64,000 bases of DNA from Bacillus sp. FJAT-44742 (GCF_002797315.1 NZ_KZ454936.1:3333946-3397945); one strand, 5' to 3'. Positions 1 through 10,473 are shown, counted from the stretch's first letter. Program-made: numbers and translations. The notes: generated by a model not told the origin, from the sequence alone.

Positions 1-1165
1 CTCCGTTCCTATAGAACTCCACTTCAATCGTATCGCCCACTTCAACTTCAGAATACAAAAATTGTCTTAAACTGTGACCGTCCACAATTTCTTCTCCGTT
101 TAAGGCGACAATCACATCATATTCCTGAAGACCTGCCTCTTCAGCTGGTGAATTGCTTGCTACACTCGTTATAAACACTCCGTGTTCAACTTCTTCAGGG
201 AGGTTTAAGGTTTCTTGCCAGTGATAGCTTGGTATTTCTGCGAGAGATTTGATCCCTACACCCAATTGAGGACGCTGAACCTCTCCATATCGTTCTAAAT
301 CTTCAATAACAGGAACCGCCACTGAGGTAGGAATTGAAAATCCAATTCCTTCTACTGCTGCTTGAGCAATTTTCATTGAGTTAATCCCTACTAATTGGCC
401 GTTAATGTTAATGAGCGCTCCCCCGCTGTTTCCTGGATTAATAGCTGCATCTGTCTGCAGCACCTCCGCATGCCAGTCTATTTGACCGTCTCCCGTTAAA
501 TCTACAGGAATGCTGCGCTCGGTTGCACTTATAATTCCTTGCGTGACCGTGCTTGATAGGTAAGATCCCAATGGATTTCCGATAGCAATTGCCGGTTCTC
601 CAACACGCAGAGCTTCAGAGTCACCAAACTCTGCTACTGTATCTACAGGCTCTCCATCAATTCGCAGGACAGCTAAATCGGTTAATATGTCAGAACCTAC
701 TATTTCCGCTTCCATCCTTGTTTCATCAGCCAAGCTAACTTCTACTTGGCTTGCTCCTTCAATCACATGGTGATTTGTAACAATATAGGCCTGGCCATTT
801 TCTACTTTATAGATAACTCCTGACCCGGTCCCTTCATTTATACCCGACTCTTCCCAAAAGTCTGACTGCTGAAGATTAAACACTCCTACCACTGCTCCGG
901 AAACCTGATCTACAGCTTCCGTTATATCTGAAGTGACGTTTAAACTGACATGCTGCTGATTAGGACTTTCTTCAACCGTTTCCTCATTATTGATTGGACT
1001 GGACTGATTCTCTGCTGTGCCAGCCTGATCGGTCGTAAAAAAAGGAACCGAAAACATTACGAGCAGCGCTCCTAATATTACCCCTGTAACACCGGCCCAT
1101 ATCAGCCCGCGTCTGCCTTTGTTTCCACTTCTAGTTTTGTGAGCATGATCATCATAATAACCCAT
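1..1165 (-). CDS. htrC: HtrA-family membrane-anchored serine protease, C-terminus cut by window edge
   Basis: I translated this gene by hand because it runs off the left edge. It is a DegP/HtrA protease acting outside the membrane on misfolded proteins. There is a short basic N-terminus, one membrane segment at about residues 21-43, then a trypsin-like domain with catalytic His133 (TNHHVI), Asp163 (LTDLAV) and Ser247 (GNSGGA). A PDZ domain follows from about residue 290, and the window ends inside it at residue 388. The start is an ATG at 1165. It lies downstream of walJ, as htrC (yycK) does in B. subtilis, but a terminator between them suggests separate expression. The symbol rests on synteny. 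Confidence 0.93.
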   Translation of the reverse strand, partial: MGYYDDHAHKTRSGNKGRRGLIWAGVTGVILGALLVMFSVPFFTTDQAGTAENQSSPINNEETVEESPNQQHVSLNVTSDITEAVDQVSGAVVGVFNLQQSDFWEESGINEGTGSGVIYKVENGQAYIVTNHHVIEGASQVEVSLADETRMEAEIVGSDILTDLAVLRIDGEPVDTVAEFGDSEALRVGEPAIAIGNPLGSYLSSTVTQGIISATERSIPVDLTGDGQIDWHAEVLQTDAAINPGNSGGALININGQLVGINSMKIAQAAVEGIGFSIPTSVAVPVIEDLERYGEVQRPQLGVGIKSLAEIPSYHWQETLNLPEEVEHGVFITSVASNSPAEEAGLQEYDVIVALNGEEIVDGHSLRQFLYSEVEVGDTIEVEFYRNG

Positions 1166-1429
1166 GACCCTCATCATCATCCTTTCCCCAGTTCTTCTCT
1201 TGCAGTCTTTTTCTTAGACTCTGTTCATTCAAACCATATGGACAAATGTAACGACGACAACCTTATGAGGAAGGGGTGTGATCTTATTTTAAAAAGGTTG
1301 CTCTCATTTGTCTATATGGCAAAAACGTTTTAGAATATTTTCCATAATTATGATTTTAGGGTGTCCGACTCTCTGTAATTTTACTCCTTAAAAGTTCACC
1401 TGCTTATACATCACGTTGCTGAAGAAGAT

Positions 1430-1463
1430 AAAAACGGCTGTTGAGAAAACTTTCTCAACAGCC
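1430..1463 (-). terminator. Rho-independent terminator of the wal operon
   Basis: A 13-bp perfect inverted repeat (1436-1448 with 1451-1463, GGCTGTTGAGAAA type) is followed on the minus strand by TTTTT. It sits about 55 bases after the walJ stop. I see no other feature in the 1166-1517 gap apart from presumed htrC promoter sequence. Confidence 0.85.
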
Positions 1464-1517
1464 TGACAGCGGTCTCCGCCGTACTAGAGCGAAACACTTT
1501 TCTTATTGTAACATTGC

Positions 1518-2312
1518 TTATACTTCAATTAAGGACGTAGGTGTATAAGGATCCGTATCCAAAAGGTGAAACTCACTGCCTACTCCATGTCCTTTCTCTT
1601 CTAGCATTTGAGACACTGTCATTCGAGCCAGTTCCTTCATGTTATTATCCTGGCTTAAATGAGCCAGATACACTCTTGATGTGTTTTCACCAATTACTTC
1701 CGCCAAAGCCAAAGCAGCATCTTCATTTGATACGTGCCCTAAATCCCCTAAAATTCGTCTTTTGACATTCCAAGGGTAACGCCCCATTCTCAGCATGTTC
1801 ATATCATGGTTTGACTCAAAGATAAGCATGTCTGAGTTGTGAATGGTACCCTTAATATGTTCACTGACATATCCCATATCGGTAGCAAGTGTCAGCTTTT
1901 TTCCCTCATGATGGAAAACAAAAAACATCGGGTCGGCAGCATCGTGGGAAACTCCAAAAGATTCAACGTCAAGATCTTTAAAGCTTTTCACTTCTCCTCG
2001 TTCAAAGTGGAACTTCTGTCCTGGATCAACTGTTCCTATCTGGCTGTCCATGGCTTTCCAGGTTAAGCTGTTGGCATAAACAGGAATGCCATGTTTACGA
2101 GCAAGCACACCTACCCCTTTTATATGATCGCTATGTTCATGGGATACTAATATGCCATCCAGCTCTTTTGGGTTACAAGAAACCTTGGCCAGCAGCTGTT
2201 CTACTTTTTTTCCGCTCAGACCCGCATCAATGAGAAGTCTTTGTTTTCCTGTCTCTACATAGATGGCGTTTCCTGTACTCCCGCTTGCTAGTACACTACA
2301 CTTTAAAGACAT
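1518..2312 (-). CDS. walJ: WalJ/YycJ metallo-beta-lactamase-fold hydrolase
   Basis: This is a 264-residue MBL-fold protein with the metal-binding HEHSDH motif at residues 58-63. Family members (YycJ/WalJ) are cytoplasmic, probably nucleic-acid-directed hydrolases linked to coordination of replication and cell-wall metabolism. The upstream GTG at 2321 overlaps the GGAG ribosome site. The ATG at 2312 has that site at a normal distance and gives the MSLK start seen in the family, so I chose it. It is the last gene of walRKHIJ, 14 bases after walI. Confidence 0.92.
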   Translation of the reverse strand: MSLKCSVLASGSTGNAIYVETGKQRLLIDAGLSGKKVEQLLAKVSCNPKELDGILVSHEHSDHIKGVGVLARKHGIPVYANSLTWKAMDSQIGTVDPGQKFHFERGEVKSFKDLDVESFGVSHDAADPMFFVFHHEGKKLTLATDMGYVSEHIKGTIHNSDMLIFESNHDMNMLRMGRYPWNVKRRILGDLGHVSNEDAALALAEVIGENTSRVYLAHLSQDNNMKELARMTVSQMLEEKGHGVGSEFHLLDTDPYTPTSLIEV

Positions 2313-2326
2313 GGTATTCACTCCGT

Positions 2327-3160
2327 TTATTCCTCTTCATTTTCCCTGGACTCTTCACTAGTATCTTCATTCTCCTGATGGGCAGAATCAGTTAACTCCT
2401 GAATACCACCATCTATGGCATTGACCAGATAAAAAGACTCTTCATCAATTTCGATGCGGTACATCGGCGCAAACACCTGGGATTCTCCAAGAGGGCTGAA
2501 ATAGCTATAATATCCAAGTTCCACTTGACTGACGACAGAATTGAACGTAAGAAGCTGCTCATTTAACAAGCTTTCAATTGCTTTTAAAGGAGAAAGGAGC
2601 TCACGCTTTCTACCGTGTTCTTCCACTTCCAAGAAACTTTGAAGATAGCTCGTCACATCTCCCTCGTCATTTAAAAACAGTACCAGCTGCTCTTCCTGAT
2701 CAGTGTATATGGTGCTGCCTTGATAGGTTTGATAGAATACCAGATTTTGATTCTCCTGATCCCAGCTGGCAAAGCGGTACTGTTCACCATTATATACCTC
2801 CGATTCTAAAAAGCTCCCAATGTCCTCGTTCACATTATCATTGGAAATTGAGTAAGGCTCATCCAGGACGACCCCCATGGCATGTTCATCAGGAAAAAGA
2901 ATTTCTTCTTCGTCTACTGCATCTATCGCTTCCTGAGGGACGGGTGTGCGTTTCCCAACTATGTGTCGTCCTTCATTGATTTCATCGGGAAGGTTTTCAG
3001 TAATGCGGATATTATTGTCCTCAAAACGCTGCTGCAAAGTCATTTCAGCTCTTACGTTTAATTCACTGGCATTTTGTTTTTGAATAAGCTGATAGACCAG
3101 AAAAGAATTAAGAAGGAGAAACGTAACAATGAAGATGGTTTTTGTTTTACTCCAGTCCAT
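2327..3160 (-). CDS. walI: WalI/YycI regulator of the WalK kinase
   Basis: This is a 277-residue YycI-family protein with a short cytoplasmic start ([10 protein letters not shown]), one membrane segment at about residues 8-26 and an extracellular domain. In Bacillus it interacts with WalH and WalK in the membrane and modulates kinase activity. The longer frame begins far inside walH. I chose the ATG at 3160 because GGGGGAGGAGC lies directly before it and the protein then starts like known YycI. It overlaps the end of walH by 14 bases, which suggests translational coupling. Confidence 0.9.
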   Translation of the reverse strand: MDWSKTKTIFIVTFLLLNSFLVYQLIQKQNASELNVRAEMTLQQRFEDNNIRITENLPDEINEGRHIVGKRTPVPQEAIDAVDEEEILFPDEHAMGVVLDEPYSISNDNVNEDIGSFLESEVYNGEQYRFASWDQENQNLVFYQTYQGSTIYTDQEEQLVLFLNDEGDVTSYLQSFLEVEEHGRKRELLSPLKAIESLLNEQLLTFNSVVSQVELGYYSYFSPLGESQVFAPMYRIEIDEESFYLVNAIDGGIQELTDSAHQENEDTSEESRENEEE

Positions 3161-4484
3161 GCTCCTCCCCCTCTGAATTATTAATTTCAAGCGGATACCA
3201 AGAGTCTCGGTATTTGACAAACCACATGGGTTCAAAGGCCAGGACGAGGTTGTGCCTGTCCATCTGGTAGCCTACCCGAATATTTTCAATTTCCTCTTCG
3301 CTAAATGGAGTATGCTGATCAATATAGTCCAGCACCTCTTGTCCAGCGGGCAGTTCATATGGAGTGGATTCAATGGGCTCTTCTTCTACATCTATATCAT
3401 ACATCGGTCTAGAATAACGAGAGGTCTGGGTGCCAGACCTTGTAACAAATAAGCTTGTTCTGTTCACTCCATTACTTTCAAACACAGGAACCCCTTCTAT
3501 AATCAAGCGAAATCTGCTTTCATCCTGGTCCGCATCTTGACTCCAGGAATAGAGGTGATACTGATCGGTCCACCCTCCATGAGAATTAATGAAGTCAAAG
3601 GATGTGTTCACCACATGTTGTTGACTGGCAGTTCCATGGTCGCTGAACACTGGATTGATATAATTTAAATACCGGCCATTTCTAGTTAAGTTCATCATCC
3701 TGTTCCCGTCGGTAAAGGACTCTGTGCCATTCTCCTGGCGGTAATGCTTTACATACGTCGGGTCACTAAACAAGTAATCGATAAAAGGTTCAGCTTGAAG
3801 CTCTACGCTCGTATATTGTACATGCGGATATGTTAAAGGGTTTTCCGGCAGATAGTGTAGTCGAGGTATTTCTTCGTTCCCTTCGTTCACATGATGAGCA
3901 AATACCTCAGGGTAAGACCCTGCCCGGTTCAAATACTGGTTTTCAAAATCAGAAACACTCAAAGTGGTAGATGCTTCTATCACTAAATCTTCCTCATATG
4001 AAATCAAATGTGCCAGTACCTCCTCGTTTTCCTCATCGTGAGTAAAGAGAAAACGATCTGCCGATCCAACCGTTAAATAAGGCTCATCTTCTTCAAATTC
4101 AAATAGTTCGCCTAACACTTCACTGGGAATAGGAGCAGGAAATATCAGTTCAATTCCTGATTCCACATCATACAGGTTTTCAGTATCTACAGAGGTGCTC
4201 ACAGAGAGTTCCTCAAACCCAGCATCAAGAAGGTTTTCATAAAAAGAAACAAACAAAGATTCCTGACCGTCCACCATGGTGCTCCCCAATTGTGTATGAA
4301 GGATCATGCGTTCCGGCCACACTACCTCATCGTAGTTTAATTCCTCTCCGTAAGGGTCGCTTTCAATAGGCTCAGTACCTTGCAAAAGATCATAATCAGG
4401 CTGGTACGTCCACATGAGCCACGTTAAAAATAAACTAATAATGACTAGAATTGTCAGGAGGCCAGATTTCACCCGTTCAATCAT
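3147..4484 (-). CDS. walH: WalH/YycH regulator of the WalK kinase
   Basis: This is a 445-residue YycH-family protein with one N-terminal membrane segment (about residues 9-26) and a large, acidic extracellular part. YycH and YycI form a membrane complex that controls WalK. The ATG overlaps the walK stop as ATGA, and the 3' end overlaps walI, so the whole operon is tightly coupled. The YycH-YycI pair directly after walK makes the assignment secure even though sequence conservation in this family is low. Confidence 0.9.
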   Translation of the reverse strand: MIERVKSGLLTILVIISLFLTWLMWTYQPDYDLLQGTEPIESDPYGEELNYDEVVWPERMILHTQLGSTMVDGQESLFVSFYENLLDAGFEELSVSTSVDTENLYDVESGIELIFPAPIPSEVLGELFEFEEDEPYLTVGSADRFLFTHDEENEEVLAHLISYEEDLVIEASTTLSVSDFENQYLNRAGSYPEVFAHHVNEGNEEIPRLHYLPENPLTYPHVQYTSVELQAEPFIDYLFSDPTYVKHYRQENGTESFTDGNRMMNLTRNGRYLNYINPVFSDHGTASQQHVVNTSFDFINSHGGWTDQYHLYSWSQDADQDESRFRLIIEGVPVFESNGVNRTSLFVTRSGTQTSRYSRPMYDIDVEEEPIESTPYELPAGQEVLDYIDQHTPFSEEEIENIRVGYQMDRHNLVLAFEPMWFVKYRDSWYPLEINNSEGEEHGLE

Positions 4485-6298
4485 TCGTTAACACCTGCTT
4501 TTTTATAGACAGAATACGGAAGAGTAACGATAATTGTCGTTCCTTTTTCCCACTCGCTGCGCACACCGATGTGACCACCGTGAGCTTGAACCATTTCCTT
4601 GGCAATAGCAAGCCCAAGACCTGTGCCCCCTAAATTTCTAGCCCTTGCCTTATCTACTCTATAAAATCGATCAAAGATTTTCTTTTGATTTTCCTTTGGT
4701 ATACCTACTCCTTCATCACGAACAGTTACTGCTATATTTTGCCCTCGTGGATGGAGCTTTAGAGTAATTGTTCCGCCATCCGGAGAATATTTCACAGCGT
4801 TTGAAATGATATTATCAAACACTTGCACCATCTTATCTTGATCCATGTCAATGTAAACAGGATAAGAAGGAATCACTCGTTCTAATTGAATGTTTTTATC
4901 CTTCGTCACCATTTCAAATCGATCGCCGATTTCATGAAGAAGGCTGCCTATATCTGAAGACTGGTAGTTAAGTTTTAAATCGTTGCTGTCCATTTTTGAA
5001 AGCTGCAGCAGATCATTAACAAGACGGATCATTCGTTCTGTTTCATTTTGGGTCACCTTTAAAAAGCGCTGTCTCAGCTTATCATCAAGCATCGCGCCAT
5101 CCTCAAGAGCTTCTAAGTAACTTTTCAAAGAGGTAAGAGGTGTTCGAAGTTCATGAGAAACGTTGGCTACGAATTCTTTTCGTTCACGATCGATCTTCTC
5201 TTGTTCTGTTACATCATGAAGAACAGTAATTAAACCATTTACCGGTCCATCTTCATTACGGATTACCGAAAAGTTTGCTTCCAGGAGATACTCTTGTTCC
5301 CGCTCACTGAAATCTAGCAAAATTGAATCTGAGTAATCATATAGGTCACTTGGTGCAATGGTTTCAGACAGCCTGAGCAAATCAGGAAGGGAGGCCCCTT
5401 CTACATCTTCACTGGATATGTTTAAAAGCTGTTCTGCTCTCTTATTCATTAAAATAACACGGCCCAGTTCATCGGTTGCAATCACGCCGTCAGTCATATG
5501 AGTAAGCACAGAGCTTAGTTTCTTTCTCTCTCCTTCTGTCGTAGCGTTGGCATCCTTTAACTTTCTGGTCATATTATTAAAGGAAATGGCCAACTGCCCG
5601 ATTTCGTCGTTGCCGTATACTTTTACACGACGAGAGAAATCACCTTCAGACATAACTCTGGCCTGCTTTTTCATATCAACAATAGGCCTCGTAATCGTTC
5701 TTGCCACAAAAATTCCCAAAATCATTGTCACGACCAGGGCAATAAAGGTACTCGTAGCTAGAATGTTATTAATATCCTGCATCTCTGAATACAGTTCTTC
5801 CATAGGAGCTTCGATATAAATCGCTCCCACAATTGTATCGTCCACACGAACCGGGTGCGCCATCACATAAATTCGGTTTCCCTGAGGATCAAGAAGGATA
5901 TCTTCATCTTCTGTTCCAAGCAGGGCTCTCTTGACTCTGACTTCAGTGTTGAGCTGCCCTACAAGGTTTTGGCTGAGAGACGTGCCCCGTACTACCTGGT
6001 TAGCATCAACAACTTGAATTGTAGCGTTATCAATAGTAAAAAACTCATTTAAAAGGATGCTGATATCTCTCTCTAACGAGTTATCATCATCCCCTCTGGT
6101 TCTGACCATTTCCTGGGCCACATTATACTCAAGTAAATTAACCCGTTCCTCCAGCATGGAAAAATGATTATCCACGAGTTGTTCTTCTAACTGATTCGTA
6201 AAGAAGACACCGATAATTTGTACCGCAATAATAAGCAGCAATACATAGATTACTACGATTTTAAAATTAATCGATTTAAAGAAATCGATAGCTTTCAT
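4481..6298 (-). CDS. walK: WalK essential cell-wall sensor histidine kinase
   Basis: This 605-residue kinase has two membrane segments (about 13-34 and 181-200) flanking an extracellular sensor domain. They are followed by HAMP (about 200-252), PAS (about 260-370), a dimerisation domain with phospho-acceptor His382 (VSHELRTPL) and a C-terminal ATPase domain with N, G1 (DEGVGIP) and G2 (GTGLGLAI) boxes. It phosphorylates WalR to control peptidoglycan hydrolase genes. The length matches the Bacillus protein closely. It starts two bases after the walR stop. Confidence 0.96.
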   Translation of the reverse strand: MKAIDFFKSINFKIVVIYVLLLIIAVQIIGVFFTNQLEEQLVDNHFSMLEERVNLLEYNVAQEMVRTRGDDDNSLERDISILLNEFFTIDNATIQVVDANQVVRGTSLSQNLVGQLNTEVRVKRALLGTEDEDILLDPQGNRIYVMAHPVRVDDTIVGAIYIEAPMEELYSEMQDINNILATSTFIALVVTMILGIFVARTITRPIVDMKKQARVMSEGDFSRRVKVYGNDEIGQLAISFNNMTRKLKDANATTEGERKKLSSVLTHMTDGVIATDELGRVILMNKRAEQLLNISSEDVEGASLPDLLRLSETIAPSDLYDYSDSILLDFSEREQEYLLEANFSVIRNEDGPVNGLITVLHDVTEQEKIDRERKEFVANVSHELRTPLTSLKSYLEALEDGAMLDDKLRQRFLKVTQNETERMIRLVNDLLQLSKMDSNDLKLNYQSSDIGSLLHEIGDRFEMVTKDKNIQLERVIPSYPVYIDMDQDKMVQVFDNIISNAVKYSPDGGTITLKLHPRGQNIAVTVRDEGVGIPKENQKKIFDRFYRVDKARARNLGGTGLGLAIAKEMVQAHGGHIGVRSEWEKGTTIIVTLPYSVYKKAGVNE

Positions 6299-6300
6299 GT

Positions 6301-7008
6301 TTATTTCTCCTGTTCAGGGTTTTTTAAATAGTAGCCTACTCCTCTTCTCGTAATAATCCACGTAGGGTAGCTAGGATTATCCTCCACTTTTTCACGGAGC
6401 CGGCGTACAGTTACATCCACTGTTCGTACGTCACCAAAATAGTCGTAGCCCCAAACAGCTTGAAGTAAATGCTCTCGTGTCATAACTTGTCCAATGTGCT
6501 TTGCTAAATAATAGATCAGTTCAAACTCTCGATGTGTAAGTTCTATAGGCTCTCCTCGCTTTGAAACAAGATACGCATCCGGATCAATGAGCAGATCGCC
6601 AAATTGAATTTCCTTTTGCTTTTGTTCTGTTTCTTCAGGAGGGGCTTGATGCCTTCGTAAATTAGCTTTAACTCTGGCAATTAATTCCCGGGTACTAAAA
6701 GGCTTTGTTACATAATCATCAGCACCAAGCTCTAAGCCCAGTACTTTATCAATCTCTGAATCTTTGGCAGTAAGCATAATAATAGGCATTTCAAAATGCT
6801 TGCGGATTTCTCTGCATACTTCCATTCCATCCTGATGGGGAAGCATAATATCCAGAAGCACCAAGTCAGGTTCAAATTCATGCACTTTTTCTACTGCTTC
6901 TTTTCCATCATAAGCCACTTGTACTTCAAAGCCTTCTTTATCTAAACTAAATTCTAAAATGTCAGCAATCGGCTGCTCATCGTCGACAACAAGAATTTTC
7001 TTGTCCAT
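6301..7008 (-). CDS. walR: WalR essential response regulator
   Basis: This is an OmpR/PhoB-type regulator. The receiver domain has acidic residues near the N-terminus, phospho-acceptor Asp53 (LLDIM) and a conserved Lys in TKPFS. A winged-helix DNA-binding domain (about 130-230) follows. The frame allows an ATG at 7023, but the ATG at 7008 gives [11 protein letters not shown] and exactly the 235 residues of B. subtilis WalR, with GGAG upstream. It is the first gene of the wal operon. Confidence 0.96.
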   Translation of the reverse strand: MDKKILVVDDEQPIADILEFSLDKEGFEVQVAYDGKEAVEKVHEFEPDLVLLDIMLPHQDGMEVCREIRKHFEMPIIMLTAKDSEIDKVLGLELGADDYVTKPFSTRELIARVKANLRRHQAPPEETEQKQKEIQFGDLLIDPDAYLVSKRGEPIELTHREFELIYYLAKHIGQVMTREHLLQAVWGYDYFGDVRTVDVTVRRLREKVEDNPSYPTWIITRRGVGYYLKNPEQEK

Positions 7009-7087
7009 CCTCATCCGCTCCATTTCTTCATCACTAAAAGATTAATCGCCCAGCATAAAGAAGCGTTGGATCGTTAATTCAGCTTCT

Positions 7088-7096
7088 ATTGTAACA
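7088..7096 (-). promoter_or_regulatory. Probable walR operon promoter, extended -10
   Basis: The minus strand reads TG-T-TACAAT (-10 at 7088-7093), an extended -10 about 80 bases before walR. The -35 region is poor. This is the only good sigma-A-like hexamer in the gap. Confidence 0.45.
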
Positions 7097-7199
7097 TAGC
7101 GAGCAGGGGAAGTTATCTTGTTAATGAAATACTTCCTTATCTGCCGTCTTTTCTCTGTTATAAGGATTGACCATCCTAAGGTTATTCCTTTATTTACTG

Positions 7200-7228
7200 A
7201 AAAACTGCCCGGTTTACCAACCGCGCAG
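7200..7228 (-). terminator. Possible second terminator downstream of the tRNA cluster
   Basis: CTGC-C-CGGTT pairs with AACCG-C-GCAG (7205-7228) with one mismatch. It is followed on the minus strand by TTTTT. It lies between the tRNA-Phe terminator and walR and would back up the first terminator. Confidence 0.5.
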
Positions 7229-7261
7229 TGTCAATTTTTATCTACATTCAATTATTCCTAT

Positions 7262-7286
7262 AAAAAAAACATACTCACAGAGTATG
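7262..7286 (-). terminator. Terminator of the tRNA cluster
   Basis: On the minus strand CATACTC pairs with GAGTATG (7270-7276 with 7280-7286), followed by eight T. It begins a few bases after tRNA-Phe. Confidence 0.9.
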
Positions 7287-7289
7287 AAA

Positions 7290-7365
7290 TGGTGGCTCGA
7301 GACGGAATCGAACCGCCGACACGTGGATTTTCAGTCCACTGCTCTACCGACTGAGCTATCGAGCC
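7290..7365 (-). tRNA. tRNA-Phe (GAA)
   Basis: This 76-nt cloverleaf has acceptor GGCTCGA type, anticodon loop CT-GAA-AA between GTGGA and TCCAC, a GTTCGATTC T-loop and encoded CCA. It is the last of four co-directional tRNAs. Confidence 0.97.
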
Positions 7366-7372
7366 TAAAACA

Positions 7373-7448
7373 TGGCGGGCCTGACGGGGATCGAACCCGC
7401 GATCTCCTGCGTGACAGGCAGGCATGTTAACCGCTACACCACAGGCCC
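7373..7448 (-). tRNA. tRNA-Asp (GTC)
   Basis: This 76-nt cloverleaf has GGGCCTG/CAGGCCC acceptor arms, the anticodon loop CT-GTC-AC between CCTGC and GCAGG, and encoded CCA. Confidence 0.97.
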
Positions 7449-7464
7449 AGTTTATGAAATGAAA

Positions 7465-7539
7465 TGGTGACCCGTACGGGATTCGAACCCGTGTTACCGC
7501 CGTGAAAGGGCGGTGTCTTAACCACTTGACCAACGGGCC
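7465..7539 (-). tRNA. tRNA-Glu (TTC)
   Basis: This 75-nt cloverleaf has anticodon loop CT-TTC-AC between CCGCC and GGCGG. The acceptor is GGCCCGT with ACGGGTC (one G-U pair), and CCA is encoded. Confidence 0.97.
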
Positions 7540-7604
7540 TTACAGGAAAAGAAGTGTTCTATGTCACTTTCCATATCATAAAACTTATGTACTATGTAAT
7601 TAAA

Positions 7605-7680
7605 TGGTGAGCCATGGAGGATTCGAACCTCCGACCCTCTGATTAAAAGTCAGATGCTCTACCAACTGAGCTAATGGCTC
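7605..7680 (-). tRNA. tRNA-Lys (TTT)
   Basis: This 76-nt cloverleaf has GAGCCAT/ATGGCTC acceptor arms, the anticodon loop CT-TTT-AA between TCTGA and TCAGA, and encoded CCA. It is the first tRNA of the cluster. Confidence 0.97.
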
Positions 7681-7727
7681 CTGTATGTCTCGCAAGCAGT
7701 TATGCTTTGTTTTCGGCGACATGATTA

Positions 7728-7756
7728 ATAGTATCACAGGTGTTTTTTTAATGCAA
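7728..7756 (-). promoter_or_regulatory. Sigma-A promoter of the tRNA cluster
   Basis: On the minus strand, TTGCAT (7751-7756), a 17-base spacer and TACTAT (7728-7733) lie about 50 bases before tRNA-Lys. Confidence 0.85.
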
Positions 7757-7893
7757 GGAGAAATCTATATTCTTTTTTAAAAAATTTGTTCTTCCTTAAA
7801 TTCTGTACCTATTTTAACATTCCGCCCTGTCCATGAAAAGGAAAAGTATGAAAAAAACAAGAGGCTGGGACAAAACTCAGCTAAATAGAAGGA

Positions 7894-7918
7894 CCCTCAC
7901 CGTCGTTGAGGGCTTTTG
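7894..7918 (+). terminator. Terminator-like hairpin at the left end of the IS
   Basis: CCCTCA (7894-7899) pairs with TGAGGG (7907-7912), followed by CTTTT on the plus strand. It would block read-through from outside into the transposase. Confidence 0.6.
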
Positions 7919-7944
7919 CTATAGGAAGTATTTAAACAGTTGAT

Positions 7945-8115
7945 TGTTCAAAAATACACTCGCATGCACCTAAAGGTACAAGTGCGACATCCGTTCAGCT
8001 TCATTTCATTCGCTTTCACGGTGTCTTCTATGCAGCGGGCAAGGCTTCAGCTAGCCGGGTGAAACCGCCCCGGCGGATCTTCAGATCTTGCTTTTCCCGC
8101 AGGCGTCTCGTGATG
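7945..8115 (+). repeat. Interspersed repeat, copy A (inside the IS leader)
   Basis: This segment carries AAGTGCGACATCCGTTCA, TTTCACGGTGTCTTCTATG and GGCTTCAGCT in order, ending near TTTTCCCGCAGGCGTCTCG. Related blocks in the same order recur at 33250-33410 (plus) and 18306-18425 (minus). Confidence 0.7.
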
Positions 8116-8144
8116 TTTGAACCACCAACGTATATGTACACAAA

Positions 8145-8202
8145 AAGGATACCTTCTGATAAAGTTAAATCACCACAAAATAACAGAATCGGAGGTATCC
8201 TT
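8145..8202 (+). promoter_or_regulatory. Hairpin sequestering the transposase ribosome-binding site
   Basis: AAGGATACCT (8145-8154) is the exact complement of AGGTATCCTT (8193-8202), directly before the transposase ATG at 8203. The downstream arm overlaps the GGAGG site at 8191-8195. In a long transcript started outside the element the site would be masked, a known protection of IS elements against read-through expression. Confidence 0.75.
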
Positions 8203-8860
8203 ATGTTTAAAGATTATAACATGAATCAAGTTGTTTTGCCGATTGACCTTTCTTATAAACTCCAGGAAAATGATGTTGCCTTTGCGGTCAATGAGCTCGT
8301 TGAAGCCATACCAGATGAAGCATTCAGTGGCTTCCTGCGTTCAACCGGCTGTCCAGCCTACCATCCAAAAATGATGATAAAGCTGATCCTATGCGCCTAC
8401 ACACAATCCACTTTCTCAGGAAGAAAGATTAAATGTTTAAGGGGTTTATGAAAGTGAAGATTGTTTGGAATGTCCATTTTGTTCTCAGTGTACGAAAGCC
8501 AAGGAAGGAAATAACCGCAAGATTCATTACAATGAGAAGTGGAAAAATCAAAAAGCCTATATTCAAGAACTGCTTTCAGACGAGGAAACCGGTGAGATCT
8601 ATGGGAAGCGTAAGGTCGATGTGGAGCCAACCTTCGGATTTCTGAAGGCTAATTTGCGTTTCACCCGAATGTCGGTGAGAGGAAAAAAACAGGTGAAAAA
8701 CGAAATTGGATTTGTATTAATGGCGGTGAACTTGAGAAAGTACACCGCCCGTAAGCCCCATCAACCCATTTCTGATCAACAAAAAGGTGCCAGCTATCGA
8801 AAATCGATAACTGACACCTTTTATACCTTTTCAGAGACTGTTTTGTCCCAGCCACTTGTT
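8203..8860 (+). pseudogene. IS1182-family transposase remnant, internally deleted and frameshifted
   Basis: The N-terminal part (ATG 8203, MFKDYNMNQVVLPIDLSYK, ending at SGRKI) matches the start of IS1182 transposases. It then runs into a stop at 8449-8451. The C-terminal part resumes in the +1 frame from about 8441 (YESEDCLECPFC), continues through VEPTFGFLKANLRFTRMS and reads LSQPL through the terminal repeat. Family proteins are about 450-550 residues, so roughly 300 residues including most of the catalytic core are missing. The deletion junction lies between about 8430 and 8446. It cannot be active. Confidence 0.9.
8782..8822 (-). terminator. Strong hairpin at the IS right end, likely now ending purA transcripts
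   Basis: A 19-bp imperfect stem (8782-8800 with 8804-8822) has AAAAGG and CCTTTT at its base. On the minus strand it is followed by further T, about 50 bases after the purA stop. It also lies in the transposase reading frame. Its use by purA is inferred. Confidence 0.6.
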
Positions 8861-8871
8861 CCTGCACTTTG

Positions 8872-10197
<1,326 letters not shown>

Positions 10198-10298
10198 TTA
10201 TAAGCCAAAACACATCTTTTGTTACGAAAAATTCTCCAAAAGGTTCTGTGCAGGCAGATATTCATTTAAGAAGTTTTTTCTCCTAAAAACCCTTTCAT

Positions 10299-10327
10299 AT
10301 TGTATCAACTTACCATAAGCAAGTCAA
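10299..10327 (-). promoter_or_regulatory. Sigma-A promoter of purA
   Basis: On the minus strand, TTGACT (10322-10327), 17 bases and TACAAT (10299-10304), about 140 bases before the purA start. Confidence 0.85.
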
Positions 10328-10333
10328 CAAAAC

Positions 10334-10369
10334 CCGAACATTTTTGTTAATGACAAAGTTATATGTTCG
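10334..10369 (-). promoter_or_regulatory. PurR operator (paired PurBoxes) upstream of purA
   Basis: CCGAACAT (10334-10341) and an inverted ATGTTCG (10363-10369) face each other across about 21 bases, just upstream of the purA -35. Two inverted CGAAC motifs are the hallmark of PurBoxes in Bacillus, where PurR represses purine synthesis until PRPP rises. Confidence 0.82.
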
Positions 10370-10473
10370 TTATAATTATGTATATGAGAAGAGAAACACA
10401 GACTACCATGAGAATACGTGATTTTCCTCCTCCTCCTCTTTCCGGTACAGAAAAAAACCTTAAGAAATATCCC

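Larger units (their letters stand above)
7856..8860 (+). mobile_element. Decayed IS1182-family element with internal deletion
   Basis: The ends are inverted repeats: GGCTGGGACAAAAC at 7863-7876 matches its complement at 8840-8853. Pairing extends outward with one mismatch to 7856 and 8860, giving 21 bp in all. Such GGGACAAAAC ends are typical of IS1182 relatives. Inside are a leader with an interspersed repeat, a start-site hairpin and a transposase that has lost its centre. I see no clear target-site duplication. The right end is only 12-19 bases beyond the purA stop. The element cannot encode its own transposase but could still be mobilised in trans. Confidence 0.88.

Noticed and set aside
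6680..6700. AATTCCCGGGTA in walR as a further Noc site
   Set aside because: Only the central CCCGGG part fits; the flanks do not match the consensus.
7118..7533. Open frames over the tRNA cluster on both strands
   Set aside because: They overlap three tRNA genes and the terminator; the apparent peptides are tRNA sequence read as codons.
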